Shown piece by piece: positions 18,185-26,575 of a stretch of DNA of 36,160 bases. The notes below the pieces were generated by a model. The model saw nothing but the letters and a program-made list of their open reading frames with translations, was not told the DNA's origin and did not search any database. The translations under genes were made by a program, and so were the position numbers. This DNA comes from Pedosphaera sp. (GTDB lineage Bacteria > Verrucomicrobiota > Verrucomicrobiia > Limisphaerales > Pedosphaeraceae), in NCBI GenBank assembly GCA_028293325.1, contig JAQGPA010000094.1, forward strand, positions 1 to 36,160, in the 5' to 3' direction. Positions within the stretch are counted from its first letter, which is position 1; every line of letters begins with the position of its first letter.

Positions 18185-21100
18185 ATGCGCTTTCAAAAAT
18201 GGCCTTTCATCCTTTTTTTTGCGGTCGGGGTAACGATATTTTCTTATTTAAGTAACACCGCTGGTGCGCAACAGTCGATCAAGGCTGAGCAAAACGAGCC
18301 TATGTTAACGAATGTATTACAATTGCGCCATCTTGCTTTCAATGACGAATTGACGAGTTGCTCCGTCCAACTTGAAGGGACAGTTGTGTGGGTTAGTCAG
18401 GCACGCGCTCAGTTTATTCTTCAGGATGATTCCGGCATGATGGCGTTGAATCTGAATTTGAACGATTACCCATCTCTGAAGCCCGGGCACAAAGTGCGGC
18501 TTAGGGCGAGTTGTATAGTCGGCCACGGACTAGCGGCCTGCACAGCCTTGGTCGACAATGATGGCGACCACTCGTTTCTTGAGGAATCAGGTACAATTTT
18601 TCTTTCAAAAGGACGACATCCAATTTGTGTCGAATGGTTCAATATTCAGGGACAGTTTGGTTTGGATGTGGAGTGGATGGGTCCAAAGATGTCCCGACGG
18701 CCAATTCCAGATGATTCGCTGTTCCGGTCAGAAATAAATTCAACGAATGGGACCAACCGACTTGCGCAAGGCCTGGATTACCGCTGCTATGAGGGCAAAT
18801 GGATACGCCTACCGAATTTTTTTTCGCTGCCGGTAAAAAGGCAGGGAGTAGTTAATAATTTTGATCTTGGCGTCCGAACCCGCGCGAATGAGGTGGGGCT
18901 GGTGTTTAGTGGTTATATCGGGGTGCCGAGAGATGGGGTCTACACATTTTGGACAAAATCTGACGACGGCAGCAAACTATTCATTGGCGACCCGGCCATT
19001 CAATTGGACATCCTGGGAGTGACGAACCTGCCGCCCAGCCAGACTGTTCAACCTGTTCTTAGCCAAGCTATGTCGGAAGGAAACAGTTTTAAATGGGCTG
19101 AAGTGGAGGGAACGGTCACATTTGTCAGAGAATTGTCCGGAGCGTGGTATCTTGATCTTCGCTCAAGCACTGGCCATGTTCAAATACAATGCGAAGAGGG
19201 GACAACAGATTCATTGAAGCATCTGCTAGGATGCCGAATTCGAGCGACCGGAATTCTTCAACCGGCCGTGTCAATCGCCAAACAACCTGAGTTTTCGCTA
19301 TTAGTACCAAGCTTGCAACAGATTACCGTAATCGAGGTAGATCCTGAATATTGGATCGACTATCCAATTGTTCCCATTCACTTGTTAACAGAAAATAATT
19401 TCAAGAATTCAACACAGACAATGGTTCACATCATTGGGATAGTTTCTTCAAATTTGGCAGATCACTCCATTATGATCAACGATCAGACAGGCCAGATTGG
19501 GGTCAAGACAACTCAAGCTCTGCCACCGGTTGGCAAAGAGATAGAGGCATTGGGATGGTTGAGTCATTCCGAAAATAAATGGCTCCTGGAAAGCGCGTTT
19601 TATAGAGAAGTCGCTCCAAAAACAAATACCGAGTCGGCGTCCTCCCCTTTTCTTTCGCAGGCAGCACAAGCTAAACAGCTTACTCGGGCCGAGGCTCAGC
19701 GGGGCCACCCGATAAAGATCCGCGGGGTGATTACAGCACGCATAGTCGGAGGTTTTGCCATTCAAGACCCGACTTGGTCTATTTTTTTTAAATTAAATGA
19801 TACATTTACCGGACGGGTACCAAAAGTTGGCGAGTATTGGGAGATCGCTGGAAAAACAACAAATATCTTTGCTCCAAGCATTGAAGCCAACCACGCAGTT
19901 TATTTGGCGGACGGGATTCTGCCTGAACCGTCTCGGCCGACCCGAGACGAATTGATAAATGGGAGCCTGGATACTCAGTATATAGAGATTCAAGGAATTG
20001 TTATATCCGTCAAAACGAACAGCCTGGTTCTGCTCACACGCGAAGGTAAGATTAGGCTGCAGCTTTATGATAATGACCCACAGATACTCAATGGATTAGA
20101 GGGCGCACTCGTTTGCATTCGAGGTGTAAATAGTCCTGAGCGGAACGGCTCTCAGCAAGTGATAGTGGCAAGTTTGCGTCTTTTCAATGCATCAGTGAAC
20201 GTGGACGAACCAGCATTAATCTCGCCATTTGAGACCCCAATGAAACGCGTCTCTGATCTGCTGCTTTTCGATCCCAAAGCCAAGGCCTTGAAGCGAGTCA
20301 AGATTGCCGGCCAAGTGATCTATAAACGTCACGGAGAGTATTTTCTTATGGATGGCGTAAATGGTTTACGGTTCAAAACACAGGTGCCAATTGAATTAAA
20401 TAAAGGCGACTTGGTAGAAGTAGTTGGCTTTCCCGATATGAACGGATCTTCGCCTGCCCTACGGGAAGCTTTGGCACAAAGAAGCGGCGCCACCAAGCTG
20501 CCCGTAGCCCGACAGCTACCGGGGAATACTTTAGATGGACAACTCGATGCCACCCTGGTTCGAATGCAGGCGAGACTGATGGATTCAAGTGTTGATCCTT
20601 CTGAACAGGTATTAGAGCTACAGGCTGGTAACCGAATCTTCGTAGCCCGACTTAAAAAGGAGGACGGCAATTTGCCGAACATTTTACCAGGAAGCCTGCT
20701 GGAACTGACAGGCGTTTATGCGGGGCAAGGGGGAGATTGGGCATCGGGCCGAGATATCGATTCGTTTGAACTTCTCCTTGATTCCCCATCTGCCGTTCAC
20801 GTATTGGCACGACCTTCCTGGTGGACAGTTCGCCATTCATTAGAAGTGCTCAGCGGCATGGTGCTTGTCGTCCTTGGAGCTTTTGTTTGGATAGCACTGT
20901 TACGCCAACAGGTGGAAGAGCGCTCTCTCCGATTGGCTGCTGAAATACAACGCCGGGAACAAACAGAACACCAACGAACGTTGGAAGCGGAACGGTCACG
21001 GATTGCCCAAGACTTGCACGATGACCTGGGGGCTACGTTGACACAAATTCGCTTTCTCAGTGCTGTAGAAAGTTCCGATTCAGCGGTCCCAAAGGCAACC

Positions 21101-21589
21101 CGTGAGCAACTGAAGCAGGTATCTGAAAAGTCCCATCAAATGATGACATCCCTTGATGAAATCGTTTGGGCGGTCAACCCAGCCAATGATTCGGTACGAA
21201 GCCTGGCTGCTTATTTGCGACATGTTGCATCCGAGTTTTTTTGCGGCACACCAATAAACTGTCGTTTCGATGTGGACAAGTCCTTGCCAATGTTGCCCTT
21301 GACCTCCGAGGTGCGTCATAATCTCTATCTTGCGGTACGTGAAGCATTGAACAACAGCGCCAGACATTCTAATGCGACTGAATTGTGGTTGCGGATCCAT
21401 TGGCGGGAGAAAACCATGCAGATTATAATTGAAGACAACGGCGACGGCTTTATTGATCAACAAACCAGCGTGGGAGGAAATGGCCTATCTAATATGCGCC
21501 TGCGTATGGAAAAAATCGGCGGTCATTTTGAACATGATACTCATCTCGGAGCCGGCACAATATGCCGGATGTATTTAAAATTTTTATAA
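18185..21589 (+). CDS. Membrane sensor histidine kinase with OB-like and PA14 domains
   Basis: An 1134-aa sensor kinase of the NarL-partner class. I chose the ATG at 18185 because it opens a signal/anchor segment (MRFQKWPFILFFAVGVTIF); an open frame from 18092 adds 31 residues without such character. The extracytoplasmic part (about 30-880) has an OB-like module, a PA14 lectin-like domain (about 150-270, ending GVYTFWTKSDDGSKLFIGD), then about five more OB-like modules of some 90-100 residues (for example IKIRGVITARIVGGFAIQDP, PKVGEYWEIAGKT). A membrane helix at about 886-907 and a short coiled coil lead to a HisKA_3 domain (IAQDLHDDLGATLTQI, phospho-acceptor His945) and an ATPase domain with N-box near Asn1056, DNGDGF at 1084-1089 and GGNGLSNM. 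All catalytic motifs are present. The response regulator follows after 9 bp. The PA14 domain hints at a carbohydrate ligand, which is inference. Confidence 0.9.
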   Translation: MRFQKWPFILFFAVGVTIFSYLSNTAGAQQSIKAEQNEPMLTNVLQLRHLAFNDELTSCSVQLEGTVVWVSQARAQFILQDDSGMMALNLNLNDYPSLKPGHKVRLRASCIVGHGLAACTALVDNDGDHSFLEESGTIFLSKGRHPICVEWFNIQGQFGLDVEWMGPKMSRRPIPDDSLFRSEINSTNGTNRLAQGLDYRCYEGKWIRLPNFFSLPVKRQGVVNNFDLGVRTRANEVGLVFSGYIGVPRDGVYTFWTKSDDGSKLFIGDPAIQLDILGVTNLPPSQTVQPVLSQAMSEGNSFKWAEVEGTVTFVRELSGAWYLDLRSSTGHVQIQCEEGTTDSLKHLLGCRIRATGILQPAVSIAKQPEFSLLVPSLQQITVIEVDPEYWIDYPIVPIHLLTENNFKNSTQTMVHIIGIVSSNLADHSIMINDQTGQIGVKTTQALPPVGKEIEALGWLSHSENKWLLESAFYREVAPKTNTESASSPFLSQAAQAKQLTRAEAQRGHPIKIRGVITARIVGGFAIQDPTWSIFFKLNDTFTGRVPKVGEYWEIAGKTTNIFAPSIEANHAVYLADGILPEPSRPTRDELINGSLDTQYIEIQGIVISVKTNSLVLLTREGKIRLQLYDNDPQILNGLEGALVCIRGVNSPERNGSQQVIVASLRLFNASVNVDEPALISPFETPMKRVSDLLLFDPKAKALKRVKIAGQVIYKRHGEYFLMDGVNGLRFKTQVPIELNKGDLVEVVGFPDMNGSSPALREALAQRSGATKLPVARQLPGNTLDGQLDATLVRMQARLMDSSVDPSEQVLELQAGNRIFVARLKKEDGNLPNILPGSLLELTGVYAGQGGDWASGRDIDSFELLLDSPSAVHVLARPSWWTVRHSLEVLSGMVLVVLGAFVWIALLRQQVEERSLRLAAEIQRREQTEHQRTLEAERSRIAQDLHDDLGATLTQIRFLSAVESSDSAVPKATREQLKQVSEKSHQMMTSLDEIVWAVNPANDSVRSLAAYLRHVASEFFCGTPINCRFDVDKSLPMLPLTSEVRHNLYLAVREALNNSARHSNATELWLRIHWREKTMQIIIEDNGDGFIDQQTSVGGNGLSNMRLRMEKIGGHFEHDTHLGAGTICRMYLKFL

Positions 21590-21598
21590 CCTGAATCT

Positions 21599-22222
21599 AT
21601 GTTGACAAAAATTGTTATTGTTGAAGACAACCGTGATTTTCGCACTATCTTGGAAAGGTACGTAAACGAAGCTCCAAGTTTCCGTTGTGTATATGCTTGT
21701 GATTCAGGAGAAGATGCAATTAAAGCGATCCCACGGCTTCTGCCCGATGTCGTGCTAATGGATATTCACTTGCCCAACATGTCGGGGGTAACATGTACGC
21801 GCCGGCTAAAAGAATTGTGCCCTTCGGTTCGAGTGCTTATTCTAACCGTATACGAAGACAATGAACAAATATTTGGAGCGCTTAAGGCTGGCGCCAGCGG
21901 CTACCTTCTCAAACGCGCCGAGCCAACCGACGTTATTCGCGCGATTAATGAGGTTAAGCTTGGTGGTGCGCCGATGAGCAGTCAGATTGCCTGCCGTGTC
22001 GTTGAGTCCTTTTACGAAAATTCTCGCGTGTCACCTGTGGAGGAAAAACTCTCGCAGCGCGAAGAGGAAATTCTCGAAGAACTCTCTAAAGGCTATACAA
22101 CAAAAGAAATTGCCAGCCACTTTTCAATCAGTGCCAATACCGTTCATACTCACCTTAAACATATTTATGAGAAGCTTCATGTTCACTCACGAACCGAAGC
22201 TGTTCTAAAATTTCTCGGTTAG
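21599..22222 (+). CDS. NarL/FixJ-type response regulator
   Basis: A 207-aa cytoplasmic transcription regulator, partner of the sensor kinase that ends 9 bp upstream. The receiver domain (about 4-120) has acidic pocket Glu9-Asp10, phospho-acceptor Asp55 (VVLMDIHLPNMSG), Thr83 and Lys105 (GYLLKRAEP). The LuxR/GerE-type helix-turn-helix (about 145-205) reads LSQREEEILEELSKGYTTKEI and SANTVHTHLKHIYEKLHVHS. All residues needed for phosphotransfer are present. Targets are unknown. The inverted repeats upstream of the sensor gene might be its binding sites, but no evidence links them beyond position. Confidence 0.95.
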   Translation: MLTKIVIVEDNRDFRTILERYVNEAPSFRCVYACDSGEDAIKAIPRLLPDVVLMDIHLPNMSGVTCTRRLKELCPSVRVLILTVYEDNEQIFGALKAGASGYLLKRAEPTDVIRAINEVKLGGAPMSSQIACRVVESFYENSRVSPVEEKLSQREEEILEELSKGYTTKEIASHFSISANTVHTHLKHIYEKLHVHSRTEAVLKFLG

Positions 22223-22243
22223 TTGATTGGCAACCTATCAATT
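22221..22243. terminator. Weak hairpin between convergent genes
   Basis: AGTTGAT pairs with ATCAATT (one G-U) around an inner GG/CC pair and a short loop, just after the response regulator stop. It overlaps the stop of the convergent broken repeat-protein gene. There is no clear U tract, so terminator function is uncertain. Confidence 0.3.
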
Positions 22244-23052
22244 CGTCTGTAGAAGGGACTGCAACCGGGTTTTTAATCCATCAGCTACGTCCAAAGTCAT
22301 CACCCAATTTCGCGCTGACCTTGGATCAATTTCCGCCCAAAAACGCATGGTGACTTCCATGGATTGCTCGCGCTTTTGCGGGTCGTCAATCAACCCGACT
22401 ATTGCAGCAGCTTTGTCCGGCGACCAATAAGCAATGCCCTCGGCGAAACTTTTCAGGGCCACATCCCGCGTCGCGCCTGCAGCCAATCCCCTGGCCCAGT
22501 CCTGGGCGCCTTTGGAATCGTTCATGACCCAAATGTTCACCACCTCGCGAATTCCCTGTTCGCGCATGTCACCTTCTGGAAATTGCAGCACCCAGGCTGC
22601 GGTTTGATCCGGGCTTTGACTGGCCCAACTCGAAACGACTGACATGGCCGCCTGACTTTGCACTTCACCTGGCGGCATTTGCGCTACAAAAGTTCCTGCC
22701 GCCAAAGGATCCCGCCGCGCCCAGGCACCGGCCAGATTCGATATGGCCAATTTTTTTCTGTTTCAGATAACGCGCTGTTGATCCATTCAATCGCTCTCGC
22801 AGGATCGCGCAATCCCCATTGTTCAGCCAGACTGGTGATCAAACTATTTCGCGAATCTCCCGGCGGCAGTTGATTGATCTGCATGGAAAGCTCCTCCGGG
22901 TCTTGTTGTCCCATTTGAAAACGAATAATGGCAAAGGCATCTTTTTTTCCAGTACCTTCGGGGAGTTGTTCAGCCCAGATGAACGCGGCATGAGCATCCG
23001 TTTGGGCCCAACTGGCCGAGGCCGCAAGCAGGTTGAATTGGCCAGCGGGCAG
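22238..23052 (-). pseudogene. 5'-truncated, frameshifted tandem-repeat protein
   Basis: This encodes the C-terminal part of a protein made of imperfect repeats of about 35 residues, with the pattern W-A-x-x-D-P-x-x-A-x-x-W-V-x-x-L-P-x-G-x-x-R (examples WAEQLPEGTGKKDA, WVLQFPEGDMREQG, WARRDPLAAGTFVAQMPPG). This looks like an all-helical solenoid; similar repeats occur in Verrucomicrobia, with no known function. The upstream half (22760-23052) and downstream half (22238-22750) are in different frames. They meet at a run of seven A (minus strand, 22751-22757); eight A would give a continuous frame through SETEKKLAISNLAG. The 5' end stops at about 23040-23055, where the sequence becomes a transposase on the other strand, so start codon and any signal peptide are lost. 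Probably a dead gene. Confidence 0.75.
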
Positions 23053-23543
23053 GCCATGTGGTTTCATGCAGGCAAGCCCCCGGTGGCGATCCGCTGGGTG
23101 CTGGTGCGCGATCCGCACGAGGAGTTTGAAATCCGGGCGCTGCTCTGTACCGACCAGCGCAAGTCGCCCAAGGAGATCGTCGAGTTATATACCCGGCGCT
23201 GGCAGGTGGAGGTGACCTTTGAGGAAGTCCGCGCCCACTTGGGAGTCGAAACCCAGCGCCAATGGAACGACCAAGCCATCGCCCGCACCACCCCGTGCTG
23301 TTGGGCTTGTTTTCCCTGGTGACGCTGCTGGCCCACCAGTGGCACCGGCACTCGCCCGAGGCGCTCACCGTCCGTGCGGCCGGGTGGCACACCAAGTCGC
23401 AGGCCACTTTTTCGAATGCGCTGGCGTGTGTGCGGGACCAGTTGTGGAAGGGTTTTTCGCTGTCCGGGCCAAGGCCTGATGATGAAAAACCCCCAGCGGA
23501 TCTACTCAACCACTTTGCCCAATTGCTGCGCTATGCTCAGTGA
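23053..23543 (+). pseudogene. IS4-type transposase remnant (C-terminal part)
   Basis: This is the last 165 or so codons of a DDE transposase of the IS4 superfamily (IS701-like). It includes FHAGKPPVAIRWVLVRDP and the Y-x2-R-x3-E-x6-R signature YTRRWQVEVTFEEVR, with Arg in place of the usual final Lys; its Glu is the third catalytic acid. The two catalytic Asp residues lie in the missing N-terminal part. A single base is lost in the CCCC run at 23291-23294, so the frame shifts from ARTTP to VLLGLFSLVTLLAHQWH and continues to the stop at 23541-23543. The left end joins the truncated repeat-protein gene directly, so no left terminal inverted repeat is left. It cannot move on its own. Confidence 0.82.
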
Positions 23544-23570
23544 ATGGATAAAGTCGAGCTAAGGCTATTG

Positions 23571-23582
23571 TCCTGGCCAGGA
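23571..23582. repeat. Perfect 12-bp palindrome TCCTGGCCAGGA
   Basis: A perfect palindrome 28 bp after the transposase remnant stop and 90 bp before the GH2 gene's stop. It could belong to the right end of the IS element or be chance; no second copy was noticed in the window. Confidence 0.3.
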
Positions 23583-23671
23583 AAAGATGAAATGGCATAT
23601 TAAGTCAGTTGAAGTTCGTAGGTCAATCGGGCGGCAAGATCCTTTGTTAATGAAAGTTCCATTATTTACGT

Positions 23672-26575
23672 TCACGGAACACTGGGACGCGGTGTGCAGG
23701 GACGCGTTTCAATCACAGACGTCGCTGATTGCAAACCTTCCGCGTTCGCGGTCAATTTGATTTCACCCGGATCTCCAGCGGACTGCAGGATTACCTGAGC
23801 GAGGCCGTTGAACACACTGCGCGACCACTTTGCCTCAGTTGGCTTGCCGACGAGCTCCACGTTCACCTCGGGATTAAGACCACCAACATCAGACTCGTTC
23901 AACACACCGACAGCGATGACGTTGTCGCCCGGATGCAAGACGTTCTTGATGTCAATCAACCGGATGTCGTCAACCGGCAGCGCCGTCCAGTCGGCGGATC
24001 CACCGACGCGCCGGTTGTTGATAAAAATCCAGCCGTGGTCGTCAATCCCGCCGAACCGGATTTGAACCCCCGGATTCTCCAGATCAGCCTTGGTCAGATT
24101 GATGTGCGCACGGAAAATGCCCAACTCGCCTTCTTTCAGAATCATGCCTTCATCGCCGCCGCCGGTCCTGGCGTTCATGTTGTTCCATGTCGAATCATCA
24201 AAGTCATTCGCATATTCGGGAGCCAGCGCACCTTTGGCTGGAACCGTGGCCATTTTCCAGCGCCACTCGTGCACCGAAACGACTTTCACCGGTGGTTGGC
24301 TGATGAAGGTGTCCGGTTCGTGACAACTCGGGTCGCCGTTGCCGACACCGAGAATTTTCCCTGCGCCGCTCGCTTCAAAATGGATCAGGTTCGACGCCAC
24401 CGGAACGATACGGCCTTGCGCGTCCGCCACGGAAACGGTGAAAACGGAAACATCTTCGCCATTGGCATTGATGGTCGTGCGGTTTGGCGTGAGTTGAACG
24501 GAAGCGGGTTCGCCGGTCGTTTCAACTTTCGTTTCGGCGACAACTTTGCCGCCGTTGTACCCCTTGGCGCTCAACGTGCCCGGCTCGTATTTTACCTGCC
24601 ACGAAAGTTTGGAATTGCGTTTCATAGTCTGCCGGCCCAGTGATTTGCCGTTGAGAAACAATTCCACTTCGCCACAGTTGCTCAAGGCGTCCACGCGGAT
24701 TTCCTGGCCTTCCCTGCCCGACCAGTTCCAATGCGGCAACAGATGCAGCACGATGTTCGTCGTCCACCATGACTGATAATAATAGAAATTGTCTTTTGGA
24801 AAACCGCACATATCGATGACGCCGAAATGTGAATTAATGCACGGCCAGCTATAGGGCGTCGGCTCGCCGCGATAATCAAAACCGGTCCAGACAAAGGCAC
24901 CGCTCAGCCACGGGCGGTCGGCAAAATAGCTCCACCATTTTTCCGCCGAGTAGCCAGCCAGCGGCTGGCCGTCATAGGCTGAAACATAACCATGTCCCGC
25001 GTCGTTCGTGTAAATGCCGCGCGTGCCGACGGTGCTGGCCTGCTCGGTGCCAACGTTGGGTTGTTCCGGGTGTTTGGCGTGGTAACTGTCCATTAACGGG
25101 CCGACGCGGTAATTCCACCCGCGCACGTCAATGACGCCGTTGATCCCGTCGAACGTGTCGCCCTGCGGCGCGGCGTAAGTGACTGGGCGGGTTGGATCCA
25201 GTCGCTTCACGAAATTTTGCATCGTGCGCGCAACATTGCCGCCTTGCGGTGTGGACTGCATGAAAAACTCCTCATTCGCGACGCTCCAAATGCCGACGCT
25301 AGCGTGATTACGGTCAGAACGGATCTGATCCTTCCATTTACGCAGATTTTCCTCGTCGCTGCCCAGCAGCCGGGCCTCGTCCATCACGAGCATGCCGAGA
25401 TGGTCGCACGCGTCGAGGAGTTCCGGCGTGGGCGGATTGTGTGAGGTGCGATATGCGTTGCAGCCAAATTCCTTCAGCTTAGCCACGCGAAAATATTGGA
25501 GCGCATCCGGCAACGCTACTCCGACACCAGCCATGTCCTGGTGATTGCATGTGCCCTTGAGAACGTAAGGCTTGCCATTCAGGAGAAACCCTTTACTCGC
25601 ATCAAACGCAAACGTCCGGATGCCAAACTCGGTTTCCTTGCGGTCAACCACTTTACCGTCCACTTCAATTGTTGTGACAAGTTTGTAAAGGTCGGGCGAT
25701 TCGGGCGACCAGAGCATGGGGGAAGCGACTTTCGATTTGAGCGTCACAGTTTCCATCGCTGCGCCCTTTGCCTCGGCCGATTTCTTGAATTTCGCGATGG
25801 ATCTGCCGTCGGGCGAAATGATTTCACACCTCACCGTGGCCTTGGCCTCGCTGGCCAGCGAATTGAGCAGACGAGTCTCGACAATAATTTCCGCCCTGCC
25901 CGATGGCACCTTGTTCTTGAACTGGTTGTAAACAAAAATTCCGTCCGGGGCGATGGCGACCGGCGCGGTCTTATCCAGCCACACATGGCGGTAAATGCCC
26001 GCCCCCTCATAAAACCAGCCCTCAAATTTGGTCACGTCAACCTTCACGGTCACGGTATTCGTGCCGTTGAAATGCGCGACGTCCGTGATATCCTCGCGGA
26101 ACGGTGTGTAGCCACCTTCGTGACGCTTCACGAGCCAGCCATTCACCCAGACGGTCGAATCACGAAAAACGCCTTCGAAGGTAAGCCAGATGCGCTTGCC
26201 GGCATCTTCCTGAGATAATTCAAAGGTACGGCGATACCAGCCGATGCTGTTGTCGGGGAAACCGGGACCGACCGGCTTAAAGCCGTGCATTTTGTCAGCG
26301 TTGCGGGTGAATGGCAGTTCAATCGCCCAGTCGTGCGGCAAGTCGAGCGTGCGCCAGGCAGTGTCATTAAATTTTTCCGACGCCGGACCACTGCTGGCAC
26401 CGGCCTTGTCGAGCCGCATTGCATTCGGCCAGTCATCGCCGAGATGGAATTTCCAGTTGGAATCCAGCAGGAGATGTTCACGCGGCAGGTTGGTTTGGCC
26501 AGCGCAAAGATTCAGGCTGCAAAGGGTGAGCAACGCACCGAAGCCTATTCGGATGGCATAAAACAATGATATCAT
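23672..26575 (-). CDS. Secreted GH2 beta-galactosidase-like enzyme
   Basis: A 967-aa exported glycoside hydrolase family 2 protein, probably a retaining beta-galactosidase of the DUF4982-containing type; related GH2 specificities cannot be excluded. A signal peptide (GALLTLCSLNLCAG) is followed by the sugar-binding jelly roll (about 35-215, WKFHLGDDWPNA, GIYRHVWLDKTAPV), an Ig-like domain, and the TIM barrel (about 330-620). The barrel has acid/base Glu435 (WSVANEEFF), nucleophile Glu511 (VGTEQAST) and GAFVWTGFDYRGEPTPY. DUF4982-like and Ig-like domains follow. A further jelly-roll module of about 145 residues (760-905) is inserted inside the last Ig-like domain, whose end resumes at KWSRSVFNGLAQVILQ. 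The ATG shares one base with the upstream gene's stop (TAATG), so translation is coupled. It is the last gene of a four-gene operon. Confidence 0.93.
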   Translation of the reverse strand: MISLFYAIRIGFGALLTLCSLNLCAGQTNLPREHLLLDSNWKFHLGDDWPNAMRLDKAGASSGPASEKFNDTAWRTLDLPHDWAIELPFTRNADKMHGFKPVGPGFPDNSIGWYRRTFELSQEDAGKRIWLTFEGVFRDSTVWVNGWLVKRHEGGYTPFREDITDVAHFNGTNTVTVKVDVTKFEGWFYEGAGIYRHVWLDKTAPVAIAPDGIFVYNQFKNKVPSGRAEIIVETRLLNSLASEAKATVRCEIISPDGRSIAKFKKSAEAKGAAMETVTLKSKVASPMLWSPESPDLYKLVTTIEVDGKVVDRKETEFGIRTFAFDASKGFLLNGKPYVLKGTCNHQDMAGVGVALPDALQYFRVAKLKEFGCNAYRTSHNPPTPELLDACDHLGMLVMDEARLLGSDEENLRKWKDQIRSDRNHASVGIWSVANEEFFMQSTPQGGNVARTMQNFVKRLDPTRPVTYAAPQGDTFDGINGVIDVRGWNYRVGPLMDSYHAKHPEQPNVGTEQASTVGTRGIYTNDAGHGYVSAYDGQPLAGYSAEKWWSYFADRPWLSGAFVWTGFDYRGEPTPYSWPCINSHFGVIDMCGFPKDNFYYYQSWWTTNIVLHLLPHWNWSGREGQEIRVDALSNCGEVELFLNGKSLGRQTMKRNSKLSWQVKYEPGTLSAKGYNGGKVVAETKVETTGEPASVQLTPNRTTINANGEDVSVFTVSVADAQGRIVPVASNLIHFEASGAGKILGVGNGDPSCHEPDTFISQPPVKVVSVHEWRWKMATVPAKGALAPEYANDFDDSTWNNMNARTGGGDEGMILKEGELGIFRAHINLTKADLENPGVQIRFGGIDDHGWIFINNRRVGGSADWTALPVDDIRLIDIKNVLHPGDNVIAVGVLNESDVGGLNPEVNVELVGKPTEAKWSRSVFNGLAQVILQSAGDPGEIKLTANAEGLQSATSVIETRPCTPRPSVP

